The notes beneath the pieces were generated by a model that was not told where the DNA came from, made no database searches, and saw only the letters and a program-made list of their open reading frames with translations. This document shows positions 44,801 to 56,555 of a DNA stretch of 64,000 bases, piece by piece. Every line of letters begins with the position of its first letter. The first letter of the stretch is position 1. This DNA comes from an uncultured Mailhella sp. (lineage in GTDB: Bacteria > Desulfobacterota > Desulfovibrionia > Desulfovibrionales > Desulfovibrionaceae), in the NCBI RefSeq assembly GCF_963931295.1, contig NZ_OZ007001.1:2683001-2747000 (forward strand), written 5' to 3'. A program made the translations under genes and the position numbers.

Positions 44801-45667
44801 CTATTCGGCTTTTTCCTGAGCTCTGGCCTTTTCACAGGCTTCGGCCTGAGCGGCGAGCGCGGCTGCGCCGTGCAGACGCAGAATGCCGCGGGGGCAGGCC
44901 TTGGCGCAGGCCTGACCGCAGGAGTCGCCGTATTCCAGACAGAGCTTCTGATCGATCTGAATGCGGTCGTTCACCATGGCTATGGCCTTGGCCGGGCAGG
45001 TCTTGACGCATTTTGAGCAGTGAATGCAGCCCACCTTGCACACGTCCATGACGGCCTTGAGTTTGTCCTGCGTGGAGCAGGTGATGGCCACTCGGGCTCG
45101 CTTGGGAATGAGCTGAAGTACGTTTCTGGGGCAGATCTTGGTGCATTTGCCGCAGCCTATGCACATGGATTCGTTGACTTCCACGATGAAGTTTTCCACG
45201 TGCAGGGCGCTCGTGAGGCATTCCTTGACGCAGTCGCCGAAGCCGAGGCAGGAAAAGCCGCACTGATCCGAGCCGTGATGCAGGGCGGCGGCCGCGGCGC
45301 AGGAGGGGATGCCCTTGTAGTCGAAGCGGCGGGCCACCTGACCGGCGTTCTTGTCGCAGCGGCGGTAGGCGACGAGCGGCTCCATTTCGGTGGTCAGCTT
45401 GCCGGTGAGCTCGCCGATGGCGGAAGCCACCTTGGCGCCGCCGACCACGCACAGGTTCGGCGGAATGGAAGGATCATGCACTACGGCGTTGGCATAGCCT
45501 TCGCAGCCGGCGTAGCCGCAGCCGCCGCAGTTTGCGCCGGGCAGGCTGTCGGTAACTTTTCCCACCATGGGATCCTCATGGACGGCGAAGACGCGGGAGG
45601 CGACGGAAAGCAGGACGGCGGCCACAAAGCCGAGTCCGGTAAGAGCAAGTATGGAGTAGAGAACCAT
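44801..45667 (-). CDS. rnfB: Rnf complex iron-sulfur subunit RnfB
   Basis: Cytoplasm-facing electron-entry subunit, taking electrons from reduced ferredoxin. 288 residues: one N-terminal membrane anchor (MVLYSILALTGLGFVAAVLLSVASRVFAV), the Fe4S domain (PGANCGGCGYAGCEGYANAV), a CX2CX4C-like region (CGFSCLGFGDCVKEC) and two ferredoxin-type [4Fe-4S] motifs (CIGCGKCTKICP, CIHCSKCVKTCP). The C-terminal tail (Ala/Glu/Lys-rich) follows further Cys (CLEYGDSCGQACAKACP). Confidence 0.96.
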   Translation of the reverse strand: MVLYSILALTGLGFVAAVLLSVASRVFAVHEDPMVGKVTDSLPGANCGGCGYAGCEGYANAVVHDPSIPPNLCVVGGAKVASAIGELTGKLTTEMEPLVAYRRCDKNAGQVARRFDYKGIPSCAAAAALHHGSDQCGFSCLGFGDCVKECLTSALHVENFIVEVNESMCIGCGKCTKICPRNVLQLIPKRARVAITCSTQDKLKAVMDVCKVGCIHCSKCVKTCPAKAIAMVNDRIQIDQKLCLEYGDSCGQACAKACPRGILRLHGAAALAAQAEACEKARAQEKAE

Positions 45668-45721
45668 GAGCGACGTCCTTATGCTGACGATGGAAAGCTG
45701 TCGAAGCGGGAGCGGCCCCGC

Positions 45722-46294
45722 CTATACCATGCCCTTGAAGGCCATGAAGGACAGAGACATGATGCCTGCCATGATGAGCGCGATGGGCGTGCCCGCCAGA
45801 GCGCTGGGAACGCGGCAGGTTTCCAGACGTTCGCGCACGCCGGCCATGAGCAGCAGGGCCAGCAGAAAGCCTGCGCCCGTGGCAAAGGCGTAGAACAGGG
45901 AATCGACGAGGTTGTACTGTTCTCTCTGCACGAGCAGCGTCACGCCGAGCACGCAGCAGTTCGTGGTGATGAGCGGAAGAAAGATGCCGAGCGAAGCGTA
46001 CAGCGGCGGAACGGCCTTTTTGAGGAACATTTCCACAAACTGCACGAGCGAGGCGATGATGAGAATGAACACCAGCGTCTGCAGATATTCCAGATGGGTG
46101 GGAACCAGCAGATATTTCTGCACGAGCCACGTGCACAGCGTGGCCATGACAGTGACGAAAATGACGGAGGTGCCCATGCCGAGGGCCACGCCTTTTTCCT
46201 TGGAGCATCCCAGATAGGGGCAGTTGCCGAGGTTCTGGGAGAGCACGATGTTGTTGACGAATATGGCGGAAATGAAAACTTCAAAAACGCTCAT
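45722..46294 (-). CDS. rnfA: Rnf complex membrane subunit RnfA
   Basis: 190 residues, six membrane helices, the normal RnfA length. Opening VFEVFISAIFVNNIVLSQNLGNCPYLGCSK is the family hallmark; its Cys in NCPYLGC and the matching Cys of RnfE are thought to hold an intramembrane [2Fe-2S] cluster. Later LITTNCCVLGVTLL is also conserved. Sits between rnfE and rnfB. Confidence 0.97.
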   Translation of the reverse strand: MSVFEVFISAIFVNNIVLSQNLGNCPYLGCSKEKGVALGMGTSVIFVTVMATLCTWLVQKYLLVPTHLEYLQTLVFILIIASLVQFVEMFLKKAVPPLYASLGIFLPLITTNCCVLGVTLLVQREQYNLVDSLFYAFATGAGFLLALLLMAGVRERLETCRVPSALAGTPIALIMAGIMSLSFMAFKGMV

Positions 46295-46359
46295 GGGCGT
46301 TCTCCTTGTCGTCTGCCGGTCGCTCTGCCGTAGCGGGTACGGCGGCGGCCGTGGCTGGT

Positions 46360-47040
46360 TCAGTCTTTATTGCGGCCCATGGCGCAGGCGCGGCAGCCGC
46401 CGCAGGGCGAAGGCAGCTCTTCGGAATTTTCGCGGCTCTTCTTCATGAGCTGACGGTGCGTGCCGTAGTTCATGGCGGCGAGGGTGAGCCCCAGGCAGAG
46501 GAAGGCGCCGGGCGCTTCCACCATGATGGTGAAAGGCTGGAAGCCGTCCCACATGACGGGGTGACCGAACCAGGTGCCCGCGCCGAGAATTTCCCGGATG
46601 GAGCCGAGGAAGGTGAGCGACATGGTGAAGCCGAGTCCCATGCCGAGGCCGTCGGCAATAGCGAGATGCACGGGGTTCTTGGCGGCAAAGGCTTCGGCGC
46701 GGCCGAGAATGATGCAGTTCACCACGATGAGCGGCACGAAAATGCCGAGCTGCAGATACAAGGGATAGGCGTAGGCCTGCATGAGCAGTTCCACGGCCAC
46801 CACGAGCGTGGCGGAAATGGTGATGAAGCAGGCGATGCGCACCTTGGAGGGAATGATGTTGCGCACCATGGAGATGAGCATGTTGGAGAGGGTGAGCACG
46901 AAGAGCACGGCCATGCCCATGCCCACGCCGCTGGAAGCGCTCTTGGTTACGGCGAGCACGGGGCACAGGCCCAGAAGCAGCCGGAACGGAGGAAGTTCCT
47001 TCCACAGACCCTTGGTCAGTTCCTGCATGAAGCGATTCAT
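46360..47040 (-). CDS. rnfE: Rnf complex membrane subunit RnfE
   Basis: 226 residues with about six membrane helices. Family motifs: FMQELTKGLWKELPPFRLLLGLCPVLAVTKSASSGVGMG and PLIVVNCIILGRAEAFAAKNP. Structurally the inverted partner of RnfA, containing the second pair of cluster cysteines. The C-terminus has an extra cysteine-rich tail (PSPCGGCRACAMG), which could bind metal and is longer than needed. Ten bases after rnfG. Confidence 0.95.
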   Translation of the reverse strand: MNRFMQELTKGLWKELPPFRLLLGLCPVLAVTKSASSGVGMGMAVLFVLTLSNMLISMVRNIIPSKVRIACFITISATLVVAVELLMQAYAYPLYLQLGIFVPLIVVNCIILGRAEAFAAKNPVHLAIADGLGMGLGFTMSLTFLGSIREILGAGTWFGHPVMWDGFQPFTIMVEAPGAFLCLGLTLAAMNYGTHRQLMKKSRENSEELPSPCGGCRACAMGRNKD

Positions 47041-47050
47041 GGTTCCTCCG

Positions 47051-47626
47051 TTATTTCCACGTCTCCAGAAGGAGAGGCTTGAGTTCCTGATAAACGGCCA
47101 CGGCGCTGTCCACCGCGCCCATGACGCCGTTGGACGAAACCGTGGCGCCGGAAACGGCGTCGATGTCGCCGCCCTGGCTTCTCAGCTTGACGGGCAGGCT
47201 CTTGCCGGGAAACTGCTTCAGAAAGGCGGGTTCCTTGACTCTGGTGCCCACGCCCGCGGTTTCCTTCATGGTGGTGATGCCTATGCCGGCAAGGGTGTCG
47301 TTCTGCACGTTGAATCCGACCACCACGCCGAGATCGCCGCCGTAGCCGCTGCCGAACTGTTCCACGGCCACGCCGACGAGCTTTCCCTTCTTCATGCTGG
47401 GAAAGACGTTGACGGTGCGGCCGTCCTTCAGGGTGAAGGCGCGGCGGTCGTTGATGGGAGAATTGTCGGCGTCCTTGAACACGTCCAGAATGGCGGGGCC
47501 CTGAACGAAGGTGAGCGCCTGGCTTTCGATGCGCGAAGCCGTGGTCATTTTAAGGTAGGAGAGGCAGAATCCGGCCGTGCCGCACAGGATGGACAGCACG
47601 AGTATCATTTGAACAATGCTTTTCAT
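47051..47626 (-). CDS. rnfG: Rnf complex FMN-carrying subunit RnfG
   Basis: 191 residues: one N-terminal membrane helix, then a periplasmic FMN-binding domain. The flavin attachment motif is SGAT at 159-162 (DAVSGATVSS), with Thr162 the expected ester-linked site, the target of ApbE. Conserved GIGITTMKETAGVGTRVKEPAFLKQF precedes it. Start at 47626 overlaps the rnfD stop by four bases (ATGA), so rnfD and rnfG are translationally coupled. Confidence 0.96.
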   Translation of the reverse strand: MKSIVQMILVLSILCGTAGFCLSYLKMTTASRIESQALTFVQGPAILDVFKDADNSPINDRRAFTLKDGRTVNVFPSMKKGKLVGVAVEQFGSGYGGDLGVVVGFNVQNDTLAGIGITTMKETAGVGTRVKEPAFLKQFPGKSLPVKLRSQGGDIDAVSGATVSSNGVMGAVDSAVAVYQELKPLLLETWK

Positions 47627-48624
47627 GCGTTGGTTCCCCCTTTGCGGCTGAACGCGCGTGCGGCCTTTCCGGGCTTCGTGCCGAAGGGGTGCGAGCGGAT
47701 AAGGGCAAACATGGGCGCAAGCAGGTTGATGAGCATGACGGCAAAGGGCGCGCCGTCGGTGTAGATGCCGAAGGTTCTGATGAGCAGCACGAGGATGCCG
47801 CCGGTGAGACCGTAGAGCAGCATGGGCAGGCGGCGATGCGGCGAGCAGGAGTCTTCCGTGGCGAGGAAGAAGGCGGCGAGCACGGTCGAGCCGCTGAAGA
47901 TGTGGAAGAGGGGCCCGGCGCTCAGGGCCGGGTCGGCCAGATGCAGCGCGGATGCGGAAAGAAACACGCCTATGAGGAAGGAGAACGGCACTTCCCAGCG
48001 GATGACGCCGCGCAGGGCCAGATACATGCCGCCGAGAAAGAGCGCGCCGGACTGCGCGGCTCCGAGACCGCCGAGCTGCCGGCCGAGCAGCAGGTCGGTA
48101 AGCGGGAAGTCCGCCACGGCCGCGCCGCCGAAGTACTTGGCCTTGAGCAGGGGATCGATGAGCGAGGTGTGCAGCACCGAGGCCGTGGGATCCATGTAGA
48201 GCGGGAAGGAAACGAACACCAGGGCCCAGCCCACGAGGGTGGCGTTGACCTGGTTGGCGCCGTAGCCGCCGAAGGCCATGCGGCCTATGCCCATGGCGCA
48301 CGCCGCGGCAATGACCACGAGCCACCACGGGGCGGAAACGGGCAGCAGAAAGGCGAGCAGCAGGCCGGTAATGGCGGCGGTGCCGTTGTCCTGGCTGAGC
48401 TTCTGCTTCATGAGCGTCTGGCAGACGGCTTCGGTGACGAGTGAGACCACCACGGCGAGCGCCATGACTCGGGCCGCCGGCATGCCCCACTGAATCAGAC
48501 TCAGCACCACGGCCGGGGCGAGCGCTATGAGCGTGTGGATGCTGTTTTTACGTATGGTGCGCCCGCAGTGCCAGAAGGGGGGCGTGCTGATGGCAAGGAG
48601 AATATCGTTGTTGGAATTGCTCAT
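47623..48624 (-). CDS. rnfD: Rnf complex membrane subunit RnfD
   Basis: 333 residues, about nine membrane helices. Family motifs: ISTPPFWHCGRTIRKNSIHTLIALAP, AFGGYGANQVNATLVGWALVFVSFP, AAFFLATEDSCSPHRR, FGIYTDGAPFAVMLINLLAP. Typical RnfD carries covalent FMN on a (S/D)GAT-like motif in the region before the GxxGE-like loop. In this protein the corresponding stretch reads YFGGAAVADFPLTDLL followed by LGAAQSGALFLGG, without the Thr motif. Otherwise a normal subunit. Confidence 0.94.
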   Translation of the reverse strand: MSNSNNDILLAISTPPFWHCGRTIRKNSIHTLIALAPAVVLSLIQWGMPAARVMALAVVVSLVTEAVCQTLMKQKLSQDNGTAAITGLLLAFLLPVSAPWWLVVIAAACAMGIGRMAFGGYGANQVNATLVGWALVFVSFPLYMDPTASVLHTSLIDPLLKAKYFGGAAVADFPLTDLLLGRQLGGLGAAQSGALFLGGMYLALRGVIRWEVPFSFLIGVFLSASALHLADPALSAGPLFHIFSGSTVLAAFFLATEDSCSPHRRLPMLLYGLTGGILVLLIRTFGIYTDGAPFAVMLINLLAPMFALIRSHPFGTKPGKAARAFSRKGGTNA

Positions 48625-48666
48625 GTCTGTTCTCTCTGATGTGCTCGCGGCGTGCGCGGATAGAGG

Positions 48667-49908
48667 CTAGCCCTTGCTGACCGGCTCGACGGGAGTGAGG
48701 CTTGCAAGGCGTTCCTCTTCCGCGAGCCTTTTGACGGCAAGGCGTATGTACTGAAGCACGGGCCGACGCGCGATGCACACGTAGCCGCAGAGCCCGCAGT
48801 CGACGCAGAGCCGGAAGTTTTCCTTCCGGGACATGTTGTATTTGCCGAATTCCGCGTAGCGGCTGAGCATGCGCGGATCGATGCGGGTGGGGCATATCTG
48901 GATGCACGCGCCGCAGTTGATGCAGGCGCTGTCGCCCTCGATGGGCGGCACTTCCCCGGCGTTCACCACGAAGAAGCCGTACGCGCCCTTGGTGATGCTT
49001 CGATCAAGCCTGTCCAGACTTTCGCCGCGAAGCGGACCGCCGCGGAGAATGGTGTCTCCGCTTTTCAGCGTGATGTGCGAAAACTCCAGAAGCTCGCCCA
49101 CCAGACTGCCGTTCTTCACGATGTAGTTGGCCCATTCCGTGGCCGTGCCGATGGTGATGACGGTTTCCATGAGCGGCAGACCGGTGGTTCCCACGCGGCC
49201 GAGGCTCCACACGTTGTGCAGGCCCACGGCGGCCACGTCCGGCGGGGCTTCCTCGCCGGTGACTTCCTTGATGAGCAGCTCGTTTACGCTGTTGGGATAG
49301 GTGGGATCCACCTCCACGGTTTTCACGCCGGAAATGGGCGAGGAACATCCCGTGGGAACGGCCATGATGATTTCCTCGGCGCGGCGCAGGCGGCGCTGCA
49401 GTTCAAGGCCGGTGCGGATTTCGTCGGCATGCTGGGCGAGCATGGGTTCCGCCCAGCAGACGCCCGGCTCGGGATTGAGCGCGTTCACGATAAGGGTTTT
49501 GGCCCGGCAGCCCAGAGAGCGCGTGTTGACGCCCATCTTTTTGATGGTCAGCACGAGCTCCTCGCCTTCCTTGCCCTCGCGGAGAAGATCGACGGGTTCA
49601 GGCAGATCGGGAAACGTGCCGGGTTCCATGTCTGCGGGATTCACGGCGTCCACAAAGACGCTGCGGGCGTTGATTTCCGTAATCACGCCGTAGATGGGGG
49701 CGTGCAGATCGCCTTTTTCCAGCGAGGGATGTTCGGCCAGCAGCATGCCGGGGTACACGAACGTCTTCTTCTTGACGCCCGCAACCATGGTGAAGCCTTC
49801 GCGGTTGAGGCGAATCCTCCTGGGGGCGGGGCCTTCGCCGAACGGTCTCTGTTCGTTGTAGACAAGGCGGAATCGAGGATCCCTTATCATCCTAAAAAAC
49901 TGTTTCAT
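48667..49908 (-). CDS. rnfC: Rnf complex subunit RnfC
   Basis: 413 residues, peripheral subunit expected to exchange electrons with NAD(H) in canonical Rnf. The NADH/FMN region is recognisable (AEEIIMAVPTGCSSPI, YPNSVNELLIKEVTGEEAPPD, LMETVITIGTA), as are two C-terminal [4Fe-4S] motifs (CINCGACIQICP and CVDCGLCGYVC). The long glycine-rich NADH loop seen in longer RnfC proteins (about 430-700 residues) is not obvious here, so direct NADH use is not assured. Fifteen bases after the decaheme cytochrome gene. Confidence 0.93.
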   Translation of the reverse strand: MKQFFRMIRDPRFRLVYNEQRPFGEGPAPRRIRLNREGFTMVAGVKKKTFVYPGMLLAEHPSLEKGDLHAPIYGVITEINARSVFVDAVNPADMEPGTFPDLPEPVDLLREGKEGEELVLTIKKMGVNTRSLGCRAKTLIVNALNPEPGVCWAEPMLAQHADEIRTGLELQRRLRRAEEIIMAVPTGCSSPISGVKTVEVDPTYPNSVNELLIKEVTGEEAPPDVAAVGLHNVWSLGRVGTTGLPLMETVITIGTATEWANYIVKNGSLVGELLEFSHITLKSGDTILRGGPLRGESLDRLDRSITKGAYGFFVVNAGEVPPIEGDSACINCGACIQICPTRIDPRMLSRYAEFGKYNMSRKENFRLCVDCGLCGYVCIARRPVLQYIRLAVKRLAEEERLASLTPVEPVSKG

Positions 49909-49923
49909 GGCTATTCCCCGTCT

Positions 49924-50673
49924 CTATTTCGTATGGCATTGCGCACAGTTGTCCACGGGGCCTCCCTGCTTTTCGTGGCAGGAGATGCACAGACCGTGGT
50001 AGGCCGACATGACTCCGGGAACCAGTCGGGAGGGTTCGGTCTCGTGGCAGGTGGAGCAGGGAACAAGCGCGCTCTTGGGGAGTCTGCCCTGCATCTGCAG
50101 GTCGCGTGACGCCGTGGCGGTGTGGCAGGTCGCGCATGAGGACATGTCGTCCTTCTTGAATGCGTCCTCATGGCAGCTTGCGCAGCGCGTATGCACGGCG
50201 TTCTTCAGGGAGAGAATCGGCCCCATGTCGGTCTTGCGGTCATGGCAGTTCGCGCAGTTCTGAGGCCGGGATTCTATCTGCGGGCCGTGATGGCACGACG
50301 TGCATTCGAGCTTGAATTCCTTCGTATGCCTGGAATGTCCCCACTTCTTGTGCGAGAGCGTCATATGATGACAGGTCGCGCAGGTGGAAGGATCCATGGT
50401 GTAGGAGTGTCCTTTAAAGGATGCGTCGAATTCCAGGCCGTGGCAGCTCTTGCAGCTCACTCCGGCCTGTTCCGGCGTCGGCGCGTCGTGATGGCAGGTC
50501 AGACAGTCGATGCCGAGTTTTTCGGCGTGGGCGCCGTGGTTGAAGACCACGCGGCCGGCCGAGTTGTCCATGAGGATTCTGTTGGGAAGAGGGTCGGATT
50601 TCTCCGGCATAAGATATCCTCCCACAGCCAGAATCAGCAGCGCGCCAGTCAGGATATATGTTACGTTACGCAA
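49924..50673 (-). CDS. dhcA: decaheme c-type cytochrome of the Rnf operon
   Basis: 249 residues with exactly ten CxxCH heme motifs (CLTCH, CKSCH, CATCH, CTSCH, CANCH, CASCH, CATCH, CSTCH, CISCH, CAQCH). The N-terminal hydrophobic segment (YILTGALLILAVGGYLM) serves as membrane anchor or signal, placing it at the periplasmic face. Position directly before rnfC matches the Desulfovibrio dhcA-rnf arrangement, where it is thought to link Rnf to the periplasmic cytochrome c3 pool. The start codon is TTG, with GGGGGAG six bases upstream; no ATG is available at that site. Confidence 0.93.
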   Translation of the reverse strand: MRNVTYILTGALLILAVGGYLMPEKSDPLPNRILMDNSAGRVVFNHGAHAEKLGIDCLTCHHDAPTPEQAGVSCKSCHGLEFDASFKGHSYTMDPSTCATCHHMTLSHKKWGHSRHTKEFKLECTSCHHGPQIESRPQNCANCHDRKTDMGPILSLKNAVHTRCASCHEDAFKKDDMSSCATCHTATASRDLQMQGRLPKSALVPCSTCHETEPSRLVPGVMSAYHGLCISCHEKQGGPVDNCAQCHTK

Positions 50674-50704
50674 TGTCTTCTCCCCCTGATTTAGCTTTTT
50701 TCAT

Positions 50705-50757
50705 ATAACATGTTTCACAGGTTGAGAAGGGGTAAAAACATAATTTTCACATGTTAT
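50705..50757 (-). promoter_or_regulatory. inverted repeat in the rnf operon control region
   Basis: ATAACATGT (50705-50713) and its exact complement ACATGTTAT (50749-50757) flank AT-rich sequence starting 32 bases upstream of the dhcA start. On the minus strand both halves contain TGTGAAA. Probably regulator binding and promoter; the -35/-10 could not be set confidently. Confidence 0.45.
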
Positions 50758-51507
50758 TGCTTACTTATCAGCTGATTTTTTTGTGTTTTTTCTTTTTGTC
50801 GTTCAAAACGGAACTTGGCGGAAAAGGAAGCTGCGTTAACGTATCATCCTTTTTTTTCTGGATGAAATGGACATCTGCCGTCGGATCACCTGAAAAGGGG
50901 AGGCGCTGCTTTTTTCGTGAAAGGAGGAGCGACTCGCGGAGAGCTTCAGCTCGATATTGCAGGAACGGTATGCTCATTGCGGGGCGACGAAAACATGCAG
51001 ATGTGGATATTTGATGTAATATATTTATATTATTATAAAAAATAAATAAATTGACATCTTTTTCATTTTGCGTATATGTAAAAAATTTTTTTTGTTGTCG
51101 TGTGAGAAACTTATCAGCTTTGTGACAAATCCGCGCCATGCCGCGCGTCCTGAGAAGGACGCGGAAAGGCGTTTTCCGAGCCTTCGAGGAGACGGGAACA
51201 TGTTGTCGGACAAGGGGCGGGCCGTGTTCCGTCCTCTGATATGCCGGAAATCGGCGCTGTTTTGCAGTGTGCCGCACAGGCAGCGTCAGACTGCCGGAAA
51301 CATGGCGGCGCTGCATGGCGTTTCCCGGCGGTCGGGCGTCATCTTCATCGGAAAAGGGGGGAAAAGCGGTCTTTCTTCCCCGCGTCGCAGGTTGGGGACT
51401 GTTCCGGTATCGCTCGGCGGGCTCGTCTGCATTCCCTCCCCGCGACCGCCGGGGCGGGACTCGATTTTTTTTCTCGACTCTGGCATGGTCGGCGCAAAGG
51501 AGATCGC
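50758..51507 (+). promoter_or_regulatory. AT-rich island with an orphan promoter (51051-51078), no gene
   Basis: Bases 51013-51110 are nearly pure A/T within GC-rich DNA. TTGACA (51051-51056), 16-base spacer, TATATG (51073-51078) form a good plus-strand promoter, but the next gene starts 430 bases later. The intervening sequence has open frames with no family resemblance. A long untranslated leader or a small RNA is possible. Confidence 0.45.
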
Positions 51508-52056
51508 ATGAAAAAACTCATTATTGCTTCCGATATTCACGGTTCGGCCCGCTGGTGCGGCCGACTGCTGGAATACTTTGAAAAGGAGAACGCCGACAGA
51601 CTGCTCATTCTCGGCGATATTCTCTATCACGGTCCGCGCAACGACCTGCCGGAGGAATACGCGCCGAAAAAGGTCATGGCCATGCTCAATCCTTTGCGCG
51701 AGAAGCTGCTGTGCGTGCGCGGCAACTGCGACGGCGAAGTGGATCAGATGGTGCTGGACTTTCCCATCATGGCGGAATACGCCGTTCTCACGCTCGGCAA
51801 TGCCGAGGCGTATGCGACGCACGGCCATCACTACAACGAAAAGACGCCGCCTCCGTTCCCTTCCGGCAGCATCCTGCTGTACGGTCACACGCATGTGCCC
51901 GTGTGCAACAGGCACGAGGGCTTTGTGGCCATGAACCCCGGCTCCGTTTCCATTCCCAAGGAAGGCAGCGCCCACAGCTGCATGCTGTGGGAGAACGGCG
52001 TGTTCCGCTGGCTGAATCTTGAGGACGGCTCCGTGTATCGGGAGTGCTCCTTCTGA
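51508..52056 (+). CDS. YfcE/MJ0936-type metallophosphoesterase
   Basis: 182 residues. Calcineurin-like phosphodiesterase with all metal motifs: ASDIHG near 7-12, LILGDILYHGP near 34-44, VRGNCDGEVDQ, ATHGHHYN, LYGHTHVPV. The family cleaves phosphodiester bonds in vitro (for example bis-p-nitrophenyl phosphate); physiological substrate unknown. No signal peptide. Ribosome site AAAGGAG before ATG 51508. Followed by a strong terminator. Confidence 0.9.
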   Translation: MKKLIIASDIHGSARWCGRLLEYFEKENADRLLILGDILYHGPRNDLPEEYAPKKVMAMLNPLREKLLCVRGNCDGEVDQMVLDFPIMAEYAVLTLGNAEAYATHGHHYNEKTPPPFPSGSILLYGHTHVPVCNRHEGFVAMNPGSVSIPKEGSAHSCMLWENGVFRWLNLEDGSVYRECSF

Positions 52057-52104
52057 TAAAAAAAACGCGCCTCTTTCCCGCAGCGGACGAGGCGCGTTTT
52101 TTTT
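52057..52104. terminator. bidirectional terminator
   Basis: A-run, AACGCGCCTC / GAGGCGCGTT stem (52064-52073 with 52089-52098), then eight T. Serves the phosphoesterase and the convergent lplA gene. Confidence 0.92.
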
Positions 52105-52218
52105 GCGATGGTTCTGCTCCGGCGCGGCGGGGGAGCTTTTGATTGCTCGGCCGTTTTTGCCGTCCGCGTGACGGGAGCGTGTTGCCGGGCGATTTCCCCG
52201 GAGCGCGGCCGACCTCGG

Positions 52219-55495
<3,277 letters not shown>

Positions 55496-55697
55496 TCTCC
55501 CGTCGGATACCGAAAAAGCCCCTTGCCGCACTTGCGCGTTGGTGTTTTATTGGATATGATGGGCCAGATTTTTTTCAGTGTCCTCCCATGGACGGAAGAT
55601 GGATGGCAGTTGCCGGGGCCGCGGAGGCGGTCTGGCTGTGTATCATGTGGCCGTGCGGAGATACGCTGATAAGCGTTTATTTGATCAGGAGATTATG

Positions 55698-56126
55698 ATG
55701 AAGACCAGCTCTCGCAATGCCTATCCCGGAAAAATCACTGCTGTTATCCCCGGAAGCCTCAGCGATGAGGTCGAAGTGACCCTGGAAACCGGAGAAAAGA
55801 TTTACGGCCAGATTTCCCACGCCAGCTTCCAGAATCTTTCCCTGGCCGAAGGCAAGGAAGCCGTGGCCCTTGTCAAGGCTACGGAAATCATGCTTGTGGC
55901 TGACGACAACGAATACGAATTTTCCTGCCGCAACCAGTTCACCGGCAAGGTGGTCAAGCTGGTGCGCGGCTTCGTCAACGGCGAAGTGCTCATTCAGACC
56001 CCCAGCGGCATGGAAATCAACGCCACCGTCACGCTGGAAGGCGTGAACCGTCTGCGTCTGGAACGCGGCTGCACCGTGGTCGCCATGTTCAAGTCTCCCA
56101 ACGTTCTGATTGCCGTCAAGAAGTAA
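55698..56126 (+). CDS. di-Mop molybdate-binding protein (ModG/molbindin-like)
   Basis: 142 residues made of two tandem Mop (TOBE-like) domains, about 1-70 and 72-140. Each has the N-x(Y/F)xGKVxxI start (SRNAYPGKITAVIPGSLSDEVEVTL and SCRNQFTGKVVKLVRGFVNGEVLIQT) and the SFQNLSLAEGKEAVALVKATEIML / RLERGCTVVAMFKSPNVLIAV end. Such di-Mop proteins assemble into rings that bind molybdate or tungstate for storage or homeostasis. ATG 55698 is chosen since AGGAG is six bases away; the ATG three bases earlier is too near. No mod transporter genes are adjacent. Confidence 0.9.
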   Translation: MKTSSRNAYPGKITAVIPGSLSDEVEVTLETGEKIYGQISHASFQNLSLAEGKEAVALVKATEIMLVADDNEYEFSCRNQFTGKVVKLVRGFVNGEVLIQTPSGMEINATVTLEGVNRLRLERGCTVVAMFKSPNVLIAVKK

Positions 56127-56215
56127 CGCTCGAGACCTGCACGGGCGGGCGGCGTCAAGCCGAACGGCAGGCAGCGCAGATTGCTTCTGGTTGGAAGAAC
56201 TTTTCCTGTACAGGC

Positions 56216-56246
56216 AAAGGGGCACGTTTTCGCGTGCCCCTTTTTC
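56216..56246 (+). terminator. terminator after the di-Mop gene
   Basis: GGGGCACG (56219-56226) / CGTGCCCC (56233-56240) with TTTTT; an A-run on the left makes it partly bidirectional. Confidence 0.9.
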
Positions 56247-56555
56247 GTGTCTTTTTTGATGTTGTTTTTCTGCGTCGTGTCGCAGGATCATATTTCTGAT
56301 GCCCGGGTGTTGCATCGCTGATGCCGTGTCTTTGCGTCGAGTCATTTTTCATTTTTATGCGTCGCAGCATCGCTGACGCCGTAGTTTCAGCATCATTTGC
56401 TCTTCTCCATATCGGTTCCAAGATGAGGCGCGCAGGCTCCGCAGTCGTGACGGAGCTGCGTTTTCATGCCGGAAGGCGTTCTGCAGCGAGGCGTCGGGAA
56501 AATCAGGGCTTCGCAGCGACGGCGCATGCGTCGTCCCCCGGTAGAGAGTGGCGTA
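56247..56555. repeat. intergenic stretch with a 16-bp direct repeat
   Basis: GCATCGCTGATGCCGT at 56312-56327 recurs as GCATCGCTGACGCCGT at 56367-56382 (15 of 16, 55 bases apart), with further GCGTCG and CTGATGC fragments nearby. It lies between convergent genes, where operators are not expected. No gene supported here. Confidence 0.45.

Noticed and set aside
51068..51511. 147-codon plus-strand frame before the phosphoesterase
   Set aside because: No ribosome site or family; composition typical of noncoding sequence.
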